From the NCBI RefSeq assembly GCF_014195505.1, contig NZ_JACIBV010000001.1, positions 992,001-1,056,000 on the forward strand: a DNA stretch of 64,000 nucleotides, read 5' to 3'. A model generated the notes under the pieces. That model searched no databases. It had not been told where the DNA came from and saw only the letters and a program-made list of their open reading frames with translations. How positions within the stretch are numbered: position 1 is the stretch's first letter; each line of letters begins with the position of its first letter. The DNA is from Nonomuraea dietziae. GTDB taxonomy: Bacteria; Actinomycetota; Actinomycetes; Streptosporangiales; Streptosporangiaceae. Positions 17,563 to 26,829 of the stretch are shown here, piece after piece. Position numbers and translations under genes: made by a program.

Positions 17563-18129
17563 GTGCCAGACATGAGTGCGCTACCAAACGTGATCACCAG
17601 AGGTGCGGCCTGCTTGAGCGCCATGGCGCTGCTGTTCGTCCAGGGATGCGGCGCGGCGAAGGCCCGGGAGGAGCCAGCGACGGTCCCGGGCCTCGAGGTC
17701 GCACTGGACAGTGGGATGATTCGAGGGGTCGACGACGGAGATGTCCTGAGGTATCGCGGCATCCGCTATGCGCGTCCGCCGGTCGGCGAGCTGCGCTGGC
17801 GGCCACCCGAGCCGGTGGCCAGGTGGCGGGGTGTCGTGCCCGCGACGGCGTCAGGTCCCGCCTGCCCGCAGGACAACGTCAATCAGAAGGAGCGCAGCGA
17901 CGCCGAGGACTGCCTGACGCTCGACGTCACCGTCCCCAAGAAGGCGGGCGCGAAGCGCAAGCCGGTGATGGTCTGGCTGCCCGGCGGCGGGTTCGTCGCG
18001 GGCAGGGGCGCCGACTACGACCAAGAGTGCGGGTCCGCGTGCCTGTCAGCGTTGGATCTCGGCAAGGTCGTCGAGCCTGGAGTCCTTGCTGGTGAGCGTG
18101 CGTTAAACCATTCGACACGTCGGACGTGA
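17563..18129 (+). pseudogene. N-terminal fragment of a type B carboxylesterase lipoprotein
   Basis: The product begins with a lipoprotein signal (AMALLFVQGCGAAKA). It shows the carboxylesterase N-terminus YRGIRYARPPVGELRW, EDCLTLDVTVPKKAG and VMVWLPGGGFVAGRGADYDQ, the oxyanion region. Full enzymes are about 500 residues; this one turns into unrelated sequence after ADYDQ, before the GESAGG nucleophile, and stops at residue 188. The 3' two-thirds have been replaced by the DNA carrying the GNAT gene. No hydrolase activity is expected. Confidence 0.75.
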
Positions 18130-19013
18130 CCGTGTTTGATCTCAGGATGTCAATTTTGTTGAGCACACCGGGCGCCGACGACCTGGACGAGATCGTAGGC
18201 GCCCTCATGGAGTGGCGACACGAAGGCGCCCCGATGCAACTGCATGCGGGCGACGTCGGGTTCCTCTGGCAGTTCGGCCCGGAGCGGACCGCCGCCGCGT
18301 TGCGAACGTGGAGTCGTGAAGGCCGAATCCTCGGGGTCGGCATGGTCGACGGCCCCGATCTGGTGCGGCTGGCCATCGCACCGGAAATGCACAACGACGA
18401 AGACCTCGCCCGGCAGATGGCCGACGACGTGACGCGGCCCGAACGCGGCGTACTGTCGGCGGGCAAGGCGCACGTCGAGGCGCTCTGGGGCGGGCGATTC
18501 CGGGAGTTGCTGCAAGAGGGCAGCTGGGAACTTGACGAACCGTGGATCCCGATGGTGCGTGACCTGAGCGAACCCGTGGTGGACAGCGGTCTACGGGTCG
18601 AGGTGGTCGGCCCCGACCGGGTCGACGACCGGGTCGCGGTTCACCGGGCAGCATTCACCGGGTCGAAGTTCAGCGCGGAGCGATGGCACGCCATGGCCGC
18701 CGGGACACCATACGCCAATGCCCGATGCCTTGTCGGGTACAACGGCCAGGGCGACGCGGTCGCGGCCACGACTGTCTGGTCAGCGGGCCCGGGGAAACCC
18801 GGCCTGCTTGAGCCCCTTGGCGTCCACAGCGACCATCAGGGGCACGGTTACGGCAAGGCGATCGCGGTCGCCGCTGCCGGAGCCCTGCGTGAGATGGGTG
18901 CGTCCAGCGCGACCGTGTGCGCCGAAGCCTCCAACACCGGAGCGGTCGGCACCTATCGCTCGGCGGGATTCCAACCGCAACCCGAGGTGCGGGACCTGCG
19001 CCGGATCGACTAG
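18126..19013 (+). CDS. GNAT-family N-acetyltransferase
   Basis: Acetyltransferase of up to 295 residues with two halves. The C-terminal half is the catalytic GNAT fold, with acetyl-CoA motif LEPLGVHSDHQGHGYGKAIA (Q-x-x-G-x-G) and ATVCAEASNTGAVGTYRSAG. The N-terminal half is a degenerate domain seen in several actinomycete two-domain GNATs. Starts at 18126 (GTG) or 18147 (ATG) are both possible. It overlaps the tail of the carboxylesterase fragment by 4 bp, by accident of a junction. Substrate unknown. Confidence 0.82.
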   Translation: MTVFDLRMSILLSTPGADDLDEIVGALMEWRHEGAPMQLHAGDVGFLWQFGPERTAAALRTWSREGRILGVGMVDGPDLVRLAIAPEMHNDEDLARQMADDVTRPERGVLSAGKAHVEALWGGRFRELLQEGSWELDEPWIPMVRDLSEPVVDSGLRVEVVGPDRVDDRVAVHRAAFTGSKFSAERWHAMAAGTPYANARCLVGYNGQGDAVAATTVWSAGPGKPGLLEPLGVHSDHQGHGYGKAIAVAAAGALREMGASSATVCAEASNTGAVGTYRSAGFQPQPEVRDLRRID

Positions 19014-19029
19014 GGCCTCGCGGTGCCTC

Positions 19030-20564
19030 TCGACGCTGCCGTCCTGCGGACCAGTGATCGTCACGCCGTTCCACATGCGCCAGGTGATCGGAGAGAACGC
19101 GCAGCGCGACCTCGCCGCCATACATGCCCAGATGGGAAGCCGCAGGAACAGGTTCTCAGGGACATCGGGGTTGCGGTAGACCAGCGGCCGCCACGACCCA
19201 GTGATCAGCGTCTCATGCGCGGCGATGTCGCCGGGGCCATAGCGGCGGCGGCTCTTGGCCATCGCCGCGGAGGTGCGCACCATCGCAGCACCGCGGTGCC
19301 GGCCTCGACCGCGCGGAAACGGATCACCTCCAGCAGCAGCTCGATGAAGCCCTGCACCGTGCGGTAGCGCTTGACCAGCTCGGCCCGCCATTCGGCGGCC
19401 GCGTCATCGTCGGTGGTGGGCACGAAGGCCGCGACCGTCTGCACCGCCGAGGCCAACTTCTCGCGAGGCACCACCTCCTCGATCGCCTTCCACACCTCCA
19501 CCAGCGACACCAGCCGATCCTCGGTCGCCTCCCGCGCCGACATCAGCACCTCCACCGCCGAGGCCATCGTGCGCGCCGCCTTACGCAGCTTCGGGAACGT
19601 GCGCAACTGCTCGGCCTTGCCCGCCCGCTCCGCCCGGGCCAGCAAATTCGAGGTGATCAGCAGGTCCAGCACGTCCAGAGCGTCGTCGACCGAAGAGGTC
19701 TCCAGATGCCGCACGGTGGCCAGCAGCGTGGCCGCCTGCCGATCGCCTTCCAGATCCCGCAGCGTCGGCGCCTTGGACGCCAGGCCGTACCGGGCCAGCG
19801 CGGCCAGCTTCACCGCCGACACCGGCTCGGTGACCACCGCCCCGGCACCCAGCCCACCGATCTCGGCCACCCGATGCAGTTCCGCCACCATCACCCGGCC
19901 CGAGGCCCGCGTCGGCGCGGGGCGCACCCTCTCCAGCTCCGAGACTCGCCGATCGGCAGGCACCTGCAGCAGCTCGGCCAGCCGCCCGCAGCTCCGGACC
20001 GGCGCGCTCGGCCAGCGTGCGATACAGCCGTGCGTGCTCGGCTCGGCGCACCTCGCTGATCAGCCGGGTCAGCGTGGTGATCCCTGCGGGCAGCAGGATG
20101 CCCTCGCGCAGCATGTGCACCACAGCGCGGTCGAACAGCGCCCGCGGTCCCTCGATCGTCCACCACACCCGGGCGGCCAGGTAGTCGCGCACCTCCTGCT
20201 CGCGTTTGGAGAACTCCGTCAGCTCCAGCAGGTCCCGGATCTCCCAGGCGTGCTCGTAGGCGGGCTTCGGCCGGGCCACGTACTCCGGCGCGCACGCCGG
20301 GTCGATGTCGAGTTGTTCGGCGACGAATTCCAGCACCTGCATCGGCACGTCCAAAGGATCTTCGGCCAGGAAAGTGCCGAGCATCCACACGGTGCCCCAC
20401 TGCACCGCCCACCCCAACCTCGTCGCCGGACGGCGCTTGCCCGCCAGTGCTTCCAGCGCCTTGGCATCCAGCCGAAAGAACTGCTCCAGATCGGCTACCG
20501 ACACCTCAAGCCGGAACCGGCGATAGCGGGCTACTTGCTCGTCTGAGAGGAAATCCACAGGCAT
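19030..20564 (-). pseudogene. N-terminal half of a Tn3-family transposase, frameshifted and truncated
   Basis: The product begins MPVDFLSDEQVARYRRFRLE, the DUF4158 N-terminal domain of Tn3 TnpA, with AVQWGTVWMLGTFLAEDPLD and YEHAWEIRDLLELTEFSKRE following. Near 19985 the frame shifts; reading continues LAELLQVPADRRVSELERVR to about 19260. Beyond this a third frame gives HETLITGSWRPLVYRNPDVP. About 520 of 1000 residues remain and the DDE core is lost, so it is inactive. The end near 20665 touches a truncated DUF4186 gene, suggesting the insertion point. Confidence 0.82.
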
Positions 20565-20621
20565 GAGCAGGCACGTTAGAGCGCTCAACCAGGGCAAACA
20601 GCCGTCGTCACCGAATCGTCG

Positions 20622-20849
20622 TCAAGATCGACTCTCTAGCGCCAAAATCCGGTCCGATCCTCCCCGGAGGCCTCGTTGCGCGGTTCGGCCGGGGCCAGCC
20701 TGCGCTCGACCCGTTCCTTGGCGTGTCTGCGGACGGTGGTGATGCCGCGCAGGTCGACCACCGCGCGGGTCCCGGCCACGGAGCCGGAACTTTGCGCGGA
20801 AGTGGTGCTGCGCGATCCGGTGCAGCCTGGCATCCAACTCGTCCATCAC
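20622..20849 (-). pseudogene. DUF4186-like gene remnant cut by the Tn3 element
   Basis: MDELDARLHRIAQHHFRAKF then, after a one-base shift, RAVVDLRGITTVRRHAKERV and ERRLAPAEPRN. This looks like the N-terminal 65 residues of a DUF4186 protein. The similarity breaks at about 20672, and the conserved C-terminal half with its HPVF and C-C motifs is missing. Following sequence begins with GGGGAGGATCGG, which could be a Tn3 terminal repeat. Family call from remembered pattern, not a search. Confidence 0.4.
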
Positions 20850-20875
20850 CGGTTCGGGGCTACTTCCATGGTCGA

Positions 20876-21283
20876 TCAGGTCTGCTCCTGGCTGATGTTG
20901 ACCATCCAGGTGATGCCGAACTGGTCCACGAGCGAGCCGGCCTCGTCACCCCACAACTGCTTCTCCAAGGGCAACGTCACGGTGCCGCCGACGGACAGCC
21001 TCTCGAAGTAGCCGCGGAGTTCGGCGTCGTCACCGCCCAGGAAGACCGCAACGTTGTTGCCCGGGGCGTGCGGCATCTCTTCCCGGACGTCCCAACCCAT
21101 CAGCGTGTAGCCGTCCCGGGTGCGGAGCGTGGCATGCATGATCTTGTCGGCGGATGCGTCCGGCGAGCCGAACTCGGCGTACGTGCCCATCTCCAGCTTG
21201 CCGCCCAAGACGTCGTGGTAGAACTCCATCGCCTGCCGCGCGTTCCCGTTGAAAGCCAGGCACGGGTTGAGTTGAGACCCCAT
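20876..21283 (-). CDS. VOC-superfamily protein, PhnB/YjdN type
   Basis: Vicinal-oxygen-chelate fold protein of 135 residues. It begins MGSQLNPCLAFNGNARQAME, FYHDVLGGKLEMGTY, the PhnB-like signature. It ends with the second betaalpha repeat, GGTVTLPLEKQLWGDEAGSL then VDQFGITWMVNI. This subfamily resembles 3-demethylubiquinone methyltransferase-like proteins without known catalysis. It is complete and monocistronic, located between a broken gene and an insertion sequence. Confidence 0.88.
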   Translation of the reverse strand: MGSQLNPCLAFNGNARQAMEFYHDVLGGKLEMGTYAEFGSPDASADKIMHATLRTRDGYTLMGWDVREEMPHAPGNNVAVFLGGDDAELRGYFERLSVGGTVTLPLEKQLWGDEAGSLVDQFGITWMVNISQEQT

Positions 21284-21510
21284 CTGATGCTCCTTCGTGT
21301 GAGTGCATTTCGAACGGCCAGGACCGCAGCAGCAGGCACCGACGGTTAGCCGAACCTGGCAGTGCTCGACCGTCCGAGGTTCGGGCCCCGCAGGAACTGC
21401 TTCAGCGCCTAGATGTAATGACCACGAGCGTTGTTAACAGTGGTACTTGATCAACAAAGAGACCTCCGGTGTGGTGTAGGTGTCGAATCTGCAGCACACA
21501 CGGAGGCCTC

Positions 21511-22470
21511 GTGTCCCACCGTAACGCCCGGCTGACCGTTCATGGCCGCCGTCTGCTCGTTGATCGCATCCTGTCCGGCCGGCCGGTCGCTCATGTGGCC
21601 GCCGAGATGGGCATCTCCCGCTCCACAGCGCACAAGTGGCTACGGCGATGGCGCCAGCACGGCGAAGCGGGACTGCACGATCGGCCCAGCCGGCCACACA
21701 CCACCCCGCACCGTACCCCCGCCCACATCGAAGCCGAGGTATGCCGGCTACGCACCGTACGCAAGCTCGGCCCGGCCCGCATCGGCCCGATCCTCGGCCT
21801 GCCCGCCTCCACCGTGCACCGCATCCTGACCCGCCACCACCTGCACCGCCTGGCCCATCTGGACCGGCCCACCGGCCAGCTCATCCGCCGCTACGAACGC
21901 GACCGGCCCGGCGAACTGGTGCACGTCGACGTCAAAAAGCTCGGCCGCATCCCCGACGGCGGCGGCTGGCGCGTCCACGGCCGCGACCAGCGCAGCCACG
22001 ACCGCACCCGCACCGTCGGCTACGACTACATCCACTCGGCCGTCGACGACCACACCCGCCTGGCCTACAGCGAGATCCACCCCGACGAGAAGGCCACCAC
22101 CTGCGCCGCCTTCCTCGGCCGCGCCGCCGCCTACTTCACCGGCCGTGGCATCCCCACCATCGAGCGCGTGCTGACCGACAACGCCTGGAGCTACCGCAAA
22201 GCGGCCGCCTGGCGGCAAGCCCTGGCCGACCTCGGCGCGACCGGCAAGCACACCCGCGCCTACCGGCCACAGACCAACGGCAAGGTCGAACGCTTCAACC
22301 GCACCCTGCTCGACGAATGGGCCTACGTCCGCCCGTACGCCAGCAACGACGAACGCAGCGCGGCTCTGCAAGACTTCCTGCACACCTACAACCACCACCG
22401 CTGCCACACCGCACTCGGAGGGCACCCACCGATCAGCCGCGTCAACAACCTTGCGGGTCAATACACCTAG
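21511..22470 (+). mobile_element. IS481-family insertion sequence transposase, apparently intact
   Basis: Transposase of 319 residues. An N-terminal helix-turn-helix (VAHVAAEMGISRSTAHKWLR) is followed by the DDE integrase core: Asp140 in LVHVDVKKLG, Asp223 in VLTDNAWSY and Glu260 in QTNGKVERFNRTL. The GTG start follows CGGAGG. The ends are not resolved: TGTTAACAGTGG at about 21439 could be the left end, since IS481 elements typically begin TGT, but I found no matching right repeat. All catalytic residues are present, so this copy may be functional. Confidence 0.9.
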
Positions 22471-22633
22471 ACCCCGTATGAGTGACCGCTCAGGGTGTCT
22501 GAGGGGTCACTCCGTTAAGCCTCCCAACGAATCACGACATCCTGTGTCGTGTATTCCCGCGGAATCTTCGTATGCGCGCTCGGGTTGCCAAGTCAGCCTT
22601 GACAAGAAGTGTCTGTCAAGATTCTCATGACAC

Positions 22634-23322
22634 ATGACTGCGGAAGATTCCAGCATGCCCTCGGAGTCGAGCTTTGCTCGTCTTGCTCTTGCGGAGCACG
22701 CCAGCATGCTCGCCGACGCCGCCTACCATCTGCTACCAACCACACGAGATAGCGACGCTCGCCCAGGTGAGTACGTCGCAGCGACTGCTCCATTGGTAGC
22801 AGCTGCACGCCGCCTGCTGGAGCTCGCCGTGATGTTCGAGCGCATCAAGGAACAAGCTGGGAGCAGGTCGGCATCGACTTGAGCATCAGTCGCCAAGCTG
22901 CTCATGAACGTTTCGGGCAGGCGGAGCGAGACTTCCGCGAAAGGTTCCTCCGTGCATGGCTACAACCGGCACGCGCGGACGAACTGCTGACCAGCACGGA
23001 CCGGCTCACTCACATGGCCGAGAGACTGAGAACTTACATCGCATCTCGGCGAGATGCCGACGGTCAGCTGGCCACTATTCAGCTCGCACCAATGAGCGAC
23101 CTCGAGCGCTCGACACTGATTGCTCGAGCAAGCGCCATGCTGAAGACCTTGGCAACCGATCAACAGGTCAGCGATAGCGACCGCCACGAGCTGGAGCTTG
23201 GCCTATGTCGTCGCAAAATCGAGCTATACGAAGATCTGGCCGCCCAAGACTCGGAGAACACCGAGCTGCGCGAGGCACTCGCCGGAGCCAGAGCACGCCT
23301 GGCGGAGCTGCAGAGCTCATAA
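22634..23322 (+). pseudogene. HTH regulator-like gene split by a frameshift at the recognition helix
   Basis: Upstream frame (22634-22882): ASMLADAAYHLLPTTRDSDA, then RRLLELAVMFERIKEQ. Downstream frame: WEQVGIDLSISRQAAHERFG, then a helical C-terminal domain to 23322. Joined, they read as one ~230-residue actinomycete protein whose helix-turn-helix begins WEQVG and ends SRQAAHERFG. The frame changes at about 22853, right before WEQVG. The second frame could also be read from TTG 22879, which overlaps the first stop (TTGA), so two separate polypeptides remain possible. Confidence 0.6.
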
Positions 23323-23428
23323 ACAAACACAAGAAGATGGTGTGCGCGGCCAAGGCCAAGTAGCAGGAAAGGACACGAAGGCCACCGGCAAGGACAGCCA
23401 CCATGGCCGTTCTCCCCAGATCGAAGTC

Positions 23429-23443
23429 CGTCCCGAAAACGGT
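23429..23443 (+). repeat. Left copy of a 15-bp inverted repeat flanking the NB-ARC gene
   Basis: CGTCCCGAAAACGGT occurs here and, exactly inverted, at 26484-26498. The two bracket the STAND gene and the small membrane-protein gene, 3.07 kb in all. The CCCGAAA core is also repeated in a hairpin at 26447-26485. Confidence 0.55.
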
Positions 23444-23502
23444 GTTTCCGGGAGGGGGACCGAAGGGGTCGATGGGGAAGCATGTTTCTCCAGGAACGGC
23501 CG

Positions 23503-26103
23503 TCATGCCCCGGCCAACCGTTCCCGCCACGCCGCCAGGTTGCGGCGGATGGTCAGGGTGTCGGGGTGGTCGCTGCCCAGCACCCGCTCATAGTCGGCCA
23601 GCGTCTCCTCGTACGCAGCGACCGCGCCCGCCGCATCCCCCGCCCGACCCCGCCCGGCCGCCAGATTGCCGCGGGTGATCAGGGTGCCGGGGTGGTCGCC
23701 GCCCAGCACCCGCTCACAGTCGGCCAGCAGCTCCTCAAATGCGGCGACCGCGCCCACCGCATCCCCCGCCTCGCCCCGGAAATCGGCCAAGTTGCCGCGG
23801 GTGATCAGGGTAGCGGGGTGGTCGGGGCCCAACACCCGTTTCTGGTCGGCCAGCAGCTCCTCAAGTGCGGCAGCCGCGCCCGCCGCATCCCCCGCCCGAC
23901 CCCCCAGACCGTAACGAGTGGCCAAGGTGTCGGGGTGGTCGGGGCCCAGCACCCGCTCATGGTCGGCCAGCAGCTCCTCGCACGCGGCGACCGCGCCCGC
24001 CGCATCCCCCGCCCGGCCCCGCCCGGCTGCCCGGTTGGCGCGGGTGATCAGGGTGTGGGGGTGGTCGGGGCCCAGCACCCGCTCACAGTCGGCCAGCAGC
24101 TCCTCAAATGCGGCGGCCGCGCCCGCCGCATCCCCCGCCTGGCCCCGCTCGTACGCCCAACTGCCGCGGGTGATCAGGGTGTGGGGGTGGTCGGGGCCCA
24201 GCACCCGCTCACAGTCGGCCAGCAGCTCCTCAAATGCGGCGGCCGCACCCGCCACATCCCCCGCCCGACCCCGCCACCGCGCCACATTGTGGCGGCTGGC
24301 CAGAGTGTCTGGGTGGTCGGAGCCGAAGTGCTGCAGGCAGGTGGCGTGCAGGTCGGTGCAGGCGGTGATGGCAGCGGTGACCTGCCCGGTATCTCCGAGG
24401 CTGGGGGCGGCGTGAAACAGCGCGCGATGGGCGCCGGTGTCGGGGCTGTACAGGGCGGTGCCACTGGCCTTATGCAAAGCGGAGGTGTTGGCGCGCAGGA
24501 CCTGGCCGAGCTGGTCGCGTTCGACCGGCGGCCAGATGCGAAGTAGGGCATCGGCGGCGGTGTGGGCCACTTCAGTGAACAGATGCGGGCCGAGTTCGGG
24601 CAGGGCGATTAGATTTTCGCGGGTGGCGCGGTGGATGAGCTGATGGACGCGGATTTCCCGGTGGGTGGCGGTGCGGTCATGGTCGATGAGACTGTGCCGA
24701 TGCAGCACCCGCAACACCTCGTCCACCACGGCCTCGTCCACCACGCGGGCATCCTCGCCCGAGGCGTCGGCTGCAGGTTCGGGCAGATAGCTGGTCAGAT
24801 ACTCCAGGGCGGGCGGGCTGGTCAGCACCGATTGAGGAATGCCAGCCGGATCCAGCACGCTGACCAGGCACAGCACCGCGCGGGCGAGCCCGGCAGGCGC
24901 GACCCGGCCAGCGTGATCGATGGACAGCTCCCAGGCGACGGTGACGATCCGCCGATGGCCGTCAGGCAGGTAATCCTCGCCCGGCACGGAGTGGGCCAGC
25001 AGCCTCGTGGCCAGCCGCTGCCGGTAGGCGGCACACGAGATGGCCGCGTTGCTGATGTAGGCCGCCGCCTGGGCCAGCGCCAACGGCAGCAACCCCAGAT
25101 CGGCGGCCAGGCCATCCAGCTCGGCGACCGGGACCTGGCCGCCGAGCTTGGCCGCCAGATAGGAACGGGCCTCAGCTTCGGTGAAGGCGCCGATGCCGAC
25201 CGTGGCCCGGTCCGCCCCGGCCAAGGCCGCTTCCCGCAGCCGGGTGGTGACCAGCACCCGACCGCCCGCCGCCGAGACCGCCGCCGGCGGCCACAGCCCA
25301 CTCAGATCCTTGGGACGCTGCACATCGTCCAAGACCACCAGCCAGGGCCAGCCGGTGGTCTCGGCCCAGACCAGGAACTCCCGCGCCGCCTGCTCGGGAT
25401 CGTCCCGATCGGCCAGCGGCAGCCCCAGGCGTGCCGCGGTGTCGGCGTAGGCGGACACGATGCCGTCGCGGGTGGCGGCGTTCACCCACACCAGCACCTG
25501 CACCCCCTGCTGCCAGACGCGGCGGGCGTAGGCGGCGGCCAACTGGGTCTTGCCGACCCCGCCCATCCCGGCCAGCACCTGGGTCAGCACAACCGTTTCG
25601 CCGGCACCGGCCGCCACCCGCACGCGTTCGGCGACCTGGCGGTCCTGGAAGCAATCGGCCGGCTGCGGGATCGCCCCCACCCGGACCCGCTCCGCCACGG
25701 CGGTCTGCCCGGACCGGTCGGCATCGGCCGGGGTCGCAGGAGCCGGGCGGGCTTGGTCGGCGGCCATCAGCCGACCCCATTCACGCGCCGACAGGGCAGG
25801 CTCGTTCGCCCACGTGGCCAAGGCCGCGCCGACCTGGACCAGTTGATCCAGATCACGAGGCGCTGCGGCACCGGTCGCCCATCCGTTCACCGTCGAATGC
25901 GGCACACGGGAGACCTTCGCGAGTTCTTTCTGTGTCACCCGGCCTGGGCTGTGGACCCGGGCCTGGTCCCACAGCCGGGCCAGCTCCGCCAGGACCTGGG
26001 AGGTCGAGCCCTCCGGCCGGAACTGCGCCACGCCGCCCCGCCTCCTCACTTGCCAGGGACCGTCATCCGGATCCGGGACGGACCGGCCCGGATCCCCGCT
26101 CAC
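23503..26103 (-). CDS. STAND-class NB-ARC NTPase with HTH and C-terminal TPR repeats
   Basis: Signal-transducing ATPase of 866 residues. Residues about 35-110 form an XRE/helix-turn-helix-like domain (TQKELAKVSRVPHSTVNGWA). NB-ARC follows, with P-loop GMGGVGKTQLA at 179-189, Walker B LVVLDDVQ near 255, a sensor RVLVTTRLR and GLLPLALAQAAAYI. From about 590 there are seven 42-residue repeats of the type CERVLGPDHPHTLITRGN, one shortened by six or seven residues. STAND proteins of this layout act as ligand-gated switches, some in phage defence. It is convergent with the frameshifted HTH gene. The ligand and effector output are unknown. Confidence 0.88.
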   Translation of the reverse strand: MSGDPGRSVPDPDDGPWQVRRRGGVAQFRPEGSTSQVLAELARLWDQARVHSPGRVTQKELAKVSRVPHSTVNGWATGAAAPRDLDQLVQVGAALATWANEPALSAREWGRLMAADQARPAPATPADADRSGQTAVAERVRVGAIPQPADCFQDRQVAERVRVAAGAGETVVLTQVLAGMGGVGKTQLAAAYARRVWQQGVQVLVWVNAATRDGIVSAYADTAARLGLPLADRDDPEQAAREFLVWAETTGWPWLVVLDDVQRPKDLSGLWPPAAVSAAGGRVLVTTRLREAALAGADRATVGIGAFTEAEARSYLAAKLGGQVPVAELDGLAADLGLLPLALAQAAAYISNAAISCAAYRQRLATRLLAHSVPGEDYLPDGHRRIVTVAWELSIDHAGRVAPAGLARAVLCLVSVLDPAGIPQSVLTSPPALEYLTSYLPEPAADASGEDARVVDEAVVDEVLRVLHRHSLIDHDRTATHREIRVHQLIHRATRENLIALPELGPHLFTEVAHTAADALLRIWPPVERDQLGQVLRANTSALHKASGTALYSPDTGAHRALFHAAPSLGDTGQVTAAITACTDLHATCLQHFGSDHPDTLASRHNVARWRGRAGDVAGAAAAFEELLADCERVLGPDHPHTLITRGSWAYERGQAGDAAGAAAAFEELLADCERVLGPDHPHTLITRANRAAGRGRAGDAAGAVAACEELLADHERVLGPDHPDTLATRYGLGGRAGDAAGAAAALEELLADQKRVLGPDHPATLITRGNLADFRGEAGDAVGAVAAFEELLADCERVLGGDHPGTLITRGNLAAGRGRAGDAAGAVAAYEETLADYERVLGSDHPDTLTIRRNLAAWRERLAGA
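23540..24330 (-). repeat. Seven near-identical 126-bp coding repeats (TPR array)
   Basis: Within the 3' part of the NB-ARC gene, 126-bp units encode the ADxERVLGPDHPxTL repeat. Adjacent units are highly similar at the DNA level, which indicates recent duplication. One unit (about 23910-24000) is shorter. Such arrays change copy number readily, altering the ligand-binding surface. Confidence 0.8.
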
Positions 26104-26179
26104 CGGCAGCGTAGCCTCGCAAATCCAGGCCCATCCGGCATACCTTCAACATCGTCGGCGGGCTGGATGTGATGCGGGC

Positions 26180-26353
26180 ATGACCAACACCGACACCCCG
26201 GCGCCCAACAGGGTCGCCTCATCGCCGCCACGCCGCTCCCCCGGCATCCGCCGCCTCCGCCGCACCATCGCTCTCGCCCTCGTCCGCGGTGCCGCCCACG
26301 CCACCGGCGCCAGCCTCGTCGGCCTGCTGTTCTGGTGGATCACCCACCGCTGA
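26180..26353 (+). CDS. Small one-helix membrane protein
   Basis: ATG at 26180 gives 57 residues: a polar Arg-rich start (SSPPRRSPGIRRLRRTIALA) and a hydrophobic end (HATGASLVGLLFWWITHR). The shape is that of tiny membrane proteins found in actinomycete conjugative elements, which suits the relaxase next door. It is divergent from the NB-ARC gene and a strong hairpin follows its stop. Confidence 0.6.
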   Translation: MTNTDTPAPNRVASSPPRRSPGIRRLRRTIALALVRGAAHATGASLVGLLFWWITHR

Positions 26354-26375
26354 GCCGCACATCACCACGGATGAT

Positions 26376-26400
26376 CTGTACGCCCGTTTCGGGCGTACAG
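26376..26400 (+). terminator. 11-bp perfect hairpin with TTT loop
   Basis: CTGTACGCCCG and its complement enclose TTT, 22 bp after the stop of the small membrane protein gene. Placement and stability suit a terminator. Confidence 0.75.
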
Positions 26401-26446
26401 ACCACTCGCACATCCGTCCGTGCACTCGACTTCGGAAACTGACAGT

Positions 26447-26498
26447 CGTCCCGAAACTTCCCCTTCACTTCTTGAGTTTCGGGACCGTTTTCGGGACG
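26447..26498. repeat. CCCGAAA hairpin cluster and right copy of the 15-bp inverted repeat
   Basis: CGTCCCGAAAC (26447-26457) pairs with GTTTCGGGACC (26476-26486), and 26484-26498 is the exact inverse of the sequence at 23429. These are just before the truncated relaxase and could be the end of an element or a transfer or replication site. Confidence 0.5.
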
Positions 26499-26529
26499 AT
26501 GGGCGAGTGGATGCCTCCACTGAGGGTGG

Positions 26530-26829
26530 GTGATGTGGCACCGCACGGCCCGCCCTGTCGACGGCCAGGCTCCCGACCCGCATCTGCACGCGCACGTGGC
26601 GATCGCCAACATGGTGCGCGGCCTGGACGGCCGGTGGTCGGCCATCGGCGCCGGCGGCCGCGACATCCACCGGCACGCCCACGCCGCCGACGCCTTGTTG
26701 AAGGCGCGCATGCGGCGGGTGCTGACCCAGCGCTACGGCATCGCCTGGAAGCGCGATCCGGTGACGGGTGCGCGGGAGATCGCCGCCATCCCGGAGCAGA
26801 CACGCGTGCTGTTCTCCAAGAGCTGCTAA
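26530..26829 (+). pseudogene. MobF/TrwC-type conjugative relaxase, fragment 1 (metal-binding region)
   Basis: Reads HRTARPVDGQAPDPHLHAHV, AIANMVRGLDGRWSAIGAGG and KARMRRVLTQRYGIAWKRDP. The HLHAH motif supplies two of the three histidines that bind metal in TrwC-type relaxases, which nick the transfer origin. The N-terminal catalytic Tyr region is absent upstream of 26530. The gene is cut at SKSC, where an IS5-family element begins at 26826. It formed part of a conjugative or integrative element. Confidence 0.8.

Noticed and set aside
23540..24330. Regular 126-bp repeats taken for a CRISPR array
   Set aside because: Units are contiguous, contain no unique spacers and lie in frame inside a TPR-coding gene.
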